A DNA stretch of 64,000 nucleotides from the NCBI RefSeq assembly GCF_030692605.1, contig NZ_JAUYUD010000105.1, forward strand, positions 19,578-83,577. The letters run 5' to 3'. Under the pieces are notes generated by a model that had not been told where the DNA came from, did no database searches, and saw only the letters and a program-made list of their open reading frames with translations. Shown piece after piece: positions 61,984 to 64,000 of the stretch. Every line of letters starts with the position of its first letter. Position 1 is the stretch's first letter. The translations under genes and the position numbers were made by a program. Source of the DNA: Lutibacter sp. (GTDB lineage: Bacteria > Bacteroidota > Bacteroidia > Flavobacteriales > Flavobacteriaceae).

Positions 61984-64000
61984 TTATTCAATAATTATCT
62001 TCTTGCTGAATTTTCCATTAGTTGTATACACTTGAACAATGTAAACGCCTGTGGCTTGTTTTACAGGAAATGTTAACGTTCTTGCCGTATAATTGCCTTT
62101 CCACGTTTGTATGGTTTGTCCTAAATAATTAACCAATTGAATACTTGTAATATCAGCATCTACTATTTTTTTTATGGTTAATTCTGAACTGTGATTATTC
62201 ATAAATACTTTTACACCTTCAATTATGGTCATTTCGTCTTTAGTAAATAATCTAGTTTGAAAAACTAACGAAAATCTATCTACATACTCGCCTTTTTCTA
62301 AATTAATTTCAAATGCTTGGTCGTTAATTTTATAGGTTTCACCGGTAAGATTGTCTTTAATTAAAATGGAAAAACTTTTGTCAATATTTTCAAGTTCATC
62401 TATACTTATTTTAATTAAACCACCTTTTTTTGTTTGAATTCCAAATGCAAATTCAGTATCTAAATTTAGCGTGTTTGTTGATTGAATTACGTATTTTTTA
62501 TCTTCCAATATCCAATACATATCATCTTCAAAAATTTCATAAATTGGTGCATCATATCCCCAATCTATACCTTTTGTTGCATTTTTATCTATAGTGAGCA
62601 ACAATTGACGGTGATTAATTTTAGGGGCATCGAAACCTATTCTTATTTTTTGTCGAAGATCAGAAAGGTCAGAACTAACATTTTTTTCGTTACTATTGCT
62701 CGGCTTCATAAAAACTGAATACGGATTCCCGAAACCATCTACCTGCGATTCCTTCACAAAAATACGTTGGCCGTTATTAAATTGAATTTGCCCTCCATCA
62801 GCATCACCAACAACAAAAAAGCCTTGCCCAACAGGTATATAACGGCCTGGTTTTCCCTTTACAGATGAACCTCCTCCTAAACCTATATATGCGGATGCTG
62901 GAACTCCGCCACCCAAACTGTAAGTTGCGTATCCTGCTTGGTACCCCGACAAATTATGGGTATCTCCTCCATAATGTTCCCAAAAATACAACGAGCCGTT
63001 ATTTCCAATTGAAGCTGTTCCGGTTGGGCTATTATCATTAATAAATTGATTTGCATCTATTGCTGAAGGATAAGGATTGCTAATTAAATTATGAAACCCA
63101 CCGTTTACTGTTAAATTAATTGTGCCATTATTTGGTTTACCAACAAAGGTGTAATTTTGTTCTGCATCGCTTGTATTAGATCCTTTCATTGTAAACCCTT
63201 GACCTATTTTTAAACTTAAATTATTACTTACGCGAAACCAAGCACTATAACCAAGGCCAGAATTTTCTAATTTGTACATCCAATACGTACTTAATTTTAT
63301 AAGAGCTGGAGAAATAGAAGCTGCTCCATCAGCATATGTGTGAGAGGCCCCATAATCAATACTCCTAAAAGCTGTATTAGTACCATCTTTTAAAACTCCA
63401 CCAATGGTATATTCAGTTCCATTTGTATTTACCGGAGATCCCCAATAGTTATATCTAAAACTATTTCCTGTGCCTTGCTGATCTATTTCAATAGATCCTA
63501 TACTTGCCGGATTAAAAGTGCTACCTACTGCTTGTATCAACTGAGACTCATTATTTAAATCTATTACCCCATTTAAGGTAAGATTTGTTTTAATAAATAA
63601 ATAATTATTATCAACAGTTAATTTGGAGCCACTTTCTAATAAGATATTTTCGACATAACCATTAGAACCAGCACTTAATACTGGATATCTAGTTATACCA
63701 GATGGTATAATTACATTCAAATTATTTGAAACACTAGGCACTCCACTACACCAATTTCCATCAGTATTCCAATCTGAATCAACTGAACCATTCCAAGTAT
63801 TTGTTGCATTTGCTACAATTTGAACGAGTAAAGATCCTCCTGATGCACAAAATCCTAAGGTTGCTGTTACCGTATAACTTCCTGCCGGTGCTGTAATTGT
63901 ATTTCCTGATTGAGTAACTCCTGTTGATGGAGTTACAGCATAGGTATAAGTAGCATTATAGTTTGTAATTATAAAACTTCCTGTTGAAGTTGAACACGTT
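61984..64000 (-). CDS. T9SS-secreted multidomain surface protein (N-terminal part outside the window)
   Basis: The frame stays open to the right edge, so only the C-terminal 671 or so residues are seen; a GTG at 63741 is internal. Near the edge are Ig-like repeats rich in Thr/Gly (TITAPAGSYTVTATLGFCAS) and TWNGSVDSDWNTDGNWCSG, a pattern typical of surface proteins of gliding Bacteroidota. The last 80 residues (TSIQLVNYLGQTIQTWKG, then TGVYIVQVYTTNGKFSKKII) are a type A T9SS sorting domain, removed on export. The middle (GFGNPYSVFMKPSN region) is beta-rich. Function beyond surface adhesion or binding is unknown. It is convergent with gcdH, 15 bases apart. Confidence 0.9.
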   Translation of the reverse strand, partial: TCSTSTGSFIITNYNATYTYAVTPSTGVTQSGNTITAPAGSYTVTATLGFCASGGSLLVQIVANATNTWNGSVDSDWNTDGNWCSGVPSVSNNLNVIIPSGITRYPVLSAGSNGYVENILLESGSKLTVDNNYLFIKTNLTLNGVIDLNNESQLIQAVGSTFNPASIGSIEIDQQGTGNSFRYNYWGSPVNTNGTEYTIGGVLKDGTNTAFRSIDYGASHTYADGAASISPALIKLSTYWMYKLENSGLGYSAWFRVSNNLSLKIGQGFTMKGSNTSDAEQNYTFVGKPNNGTINLTVNGGFHNLISNPYPSAIDANQFINDNSPTGTASIGNNGSLYFWEHYGGDTHNLSGYQAGYATYSLGGGVPASAYIGLGGGSSVKGKPGRYIPVGQGFFVVGDADGGQIQFNNGQRIFVKESQVDGFGNPYSVFMKPSNSNEKNVSSDLSDLRQKIRIGFDAPKINHRQLLLTIDKNATKGIDWGYDAPIYEIFEDDMYWILEDKKYVIQSTNTLNLDTEFAFGIQTKKGGLIKISIDELENIDKSFSILIKDNLTGETYKINDQAFEINLEKGEYVDRFSLVFQTRLFTKDEMTIIEGVKVFMNNHSSELTIKKIVDADITSIQLVNYLGQTIQTWKGNYTARTLTFPVKQATGVYIVQVYTTNGKFSKKIIIE

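Noticed and set aside
1..64000. tRNA, rRNA, CRISPR arrays, transposases, integrases
   Set aside because: None found on reading both strands; no cloverleaf-like runs, regular spacer repeats or DDE/tyrosine-recombinase motifs were seen.

Overview
The window is a contiguous stretch of an AT-rich chromosome from the Bacteroidota, almost certainly family Flavobacteriaceae; I cannot fix the genus. The evidence is family-level: a C-terminal type IX secretion (T9SS) sorting domain, the lineage-typical DUF4270, DUF4271, DUF4292, DUF4296 and DUF3109 proteins, an HU/SPOR protein, very AT-rich spacers, and the Bacteroidota -7 promoter element TAnnTTTG in front of many genes. I saw no tRNA, rRNA, CRISPR array or intact insertion sequence.

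Layout. 1-1.8 kb: a nitroreductase (cut by the left edge) and a YqhD-like alcohol dehydrogenase, closed by a strong terminator. 1.8-4.3 kb: two microORFs, an aldo/keto reductase and rsmI; one microORF is a second copy of the rsmI 3' end, so the reductase lies between two rsmI tails. 4.4-11.2 kb: aspS, a TrkH/TrkA potassium uptake pair, a ClC protein with CBS domains and two small proteins. 11.3-19.6 kb: tadA and dxs (divergent), an ALDH7-type dehydrogenase, an ECF sigma factor with a membrane partner carrying a predicted beta-barrel, a LuxE-like protein and tyrS. 19.6-24.7 kb: an SDR protein, DUF4296-pyrC, a Dpm1-like glycosyltransferase, DUF4271-hemD. 24.7-33.3 kb: radA, a flippase-like membrane protein, panD, panC, a short GlgA-like protein, a DUF4270 lipoprotein, glmS and marC.

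33.4-40 kb: a DUF3109 protein, nrdB and nrdA separated by an S23-type four-helix-bundle gene flanked by inverted repeats, and a Na/Pi cotransporter. 40-43.3 kb is the most accessory-looking segment: a 1046-residue PLD-SF2 helicase-DUF3427 protein convergent with a relic that reads like the tail of a restriction endonuclease. 43.4-52.5 kb: a HAD phosphatase, dprA, the HU/SPOR protein, a thioesterase, an EnvC-like/DUF4292/TPR envelope cluster, an ABC-F ATPase and a PolB-like exonuclease. 52.6-64 kb: a two-component system, a glycosyltransferase lacking a standard start codon behind purD, a DUF6909-like protein, a CtpA-type protease with rnpA, a glutaryl-CoA dehydrogenase and a large T9SS-secreted protein cut by the right edge.

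Most genes are core metabolism and envelope biology in short operons. ALDH7 and GcdH suggest lysine catabolism through 2-aminoadipate and glutaryl-CoA; panC and panD feed CoA synthesis; glmS and the envelope cluster concern wall and surface. No complete multi-gene novel system is evident. The best leads are the rsmI-tail duplication around the reductase, the helicase/endonuclease relic, the nrdB-nrdA insertion, the sigma factor's barrel-bearing partner and the start-less glycosyltransferase.
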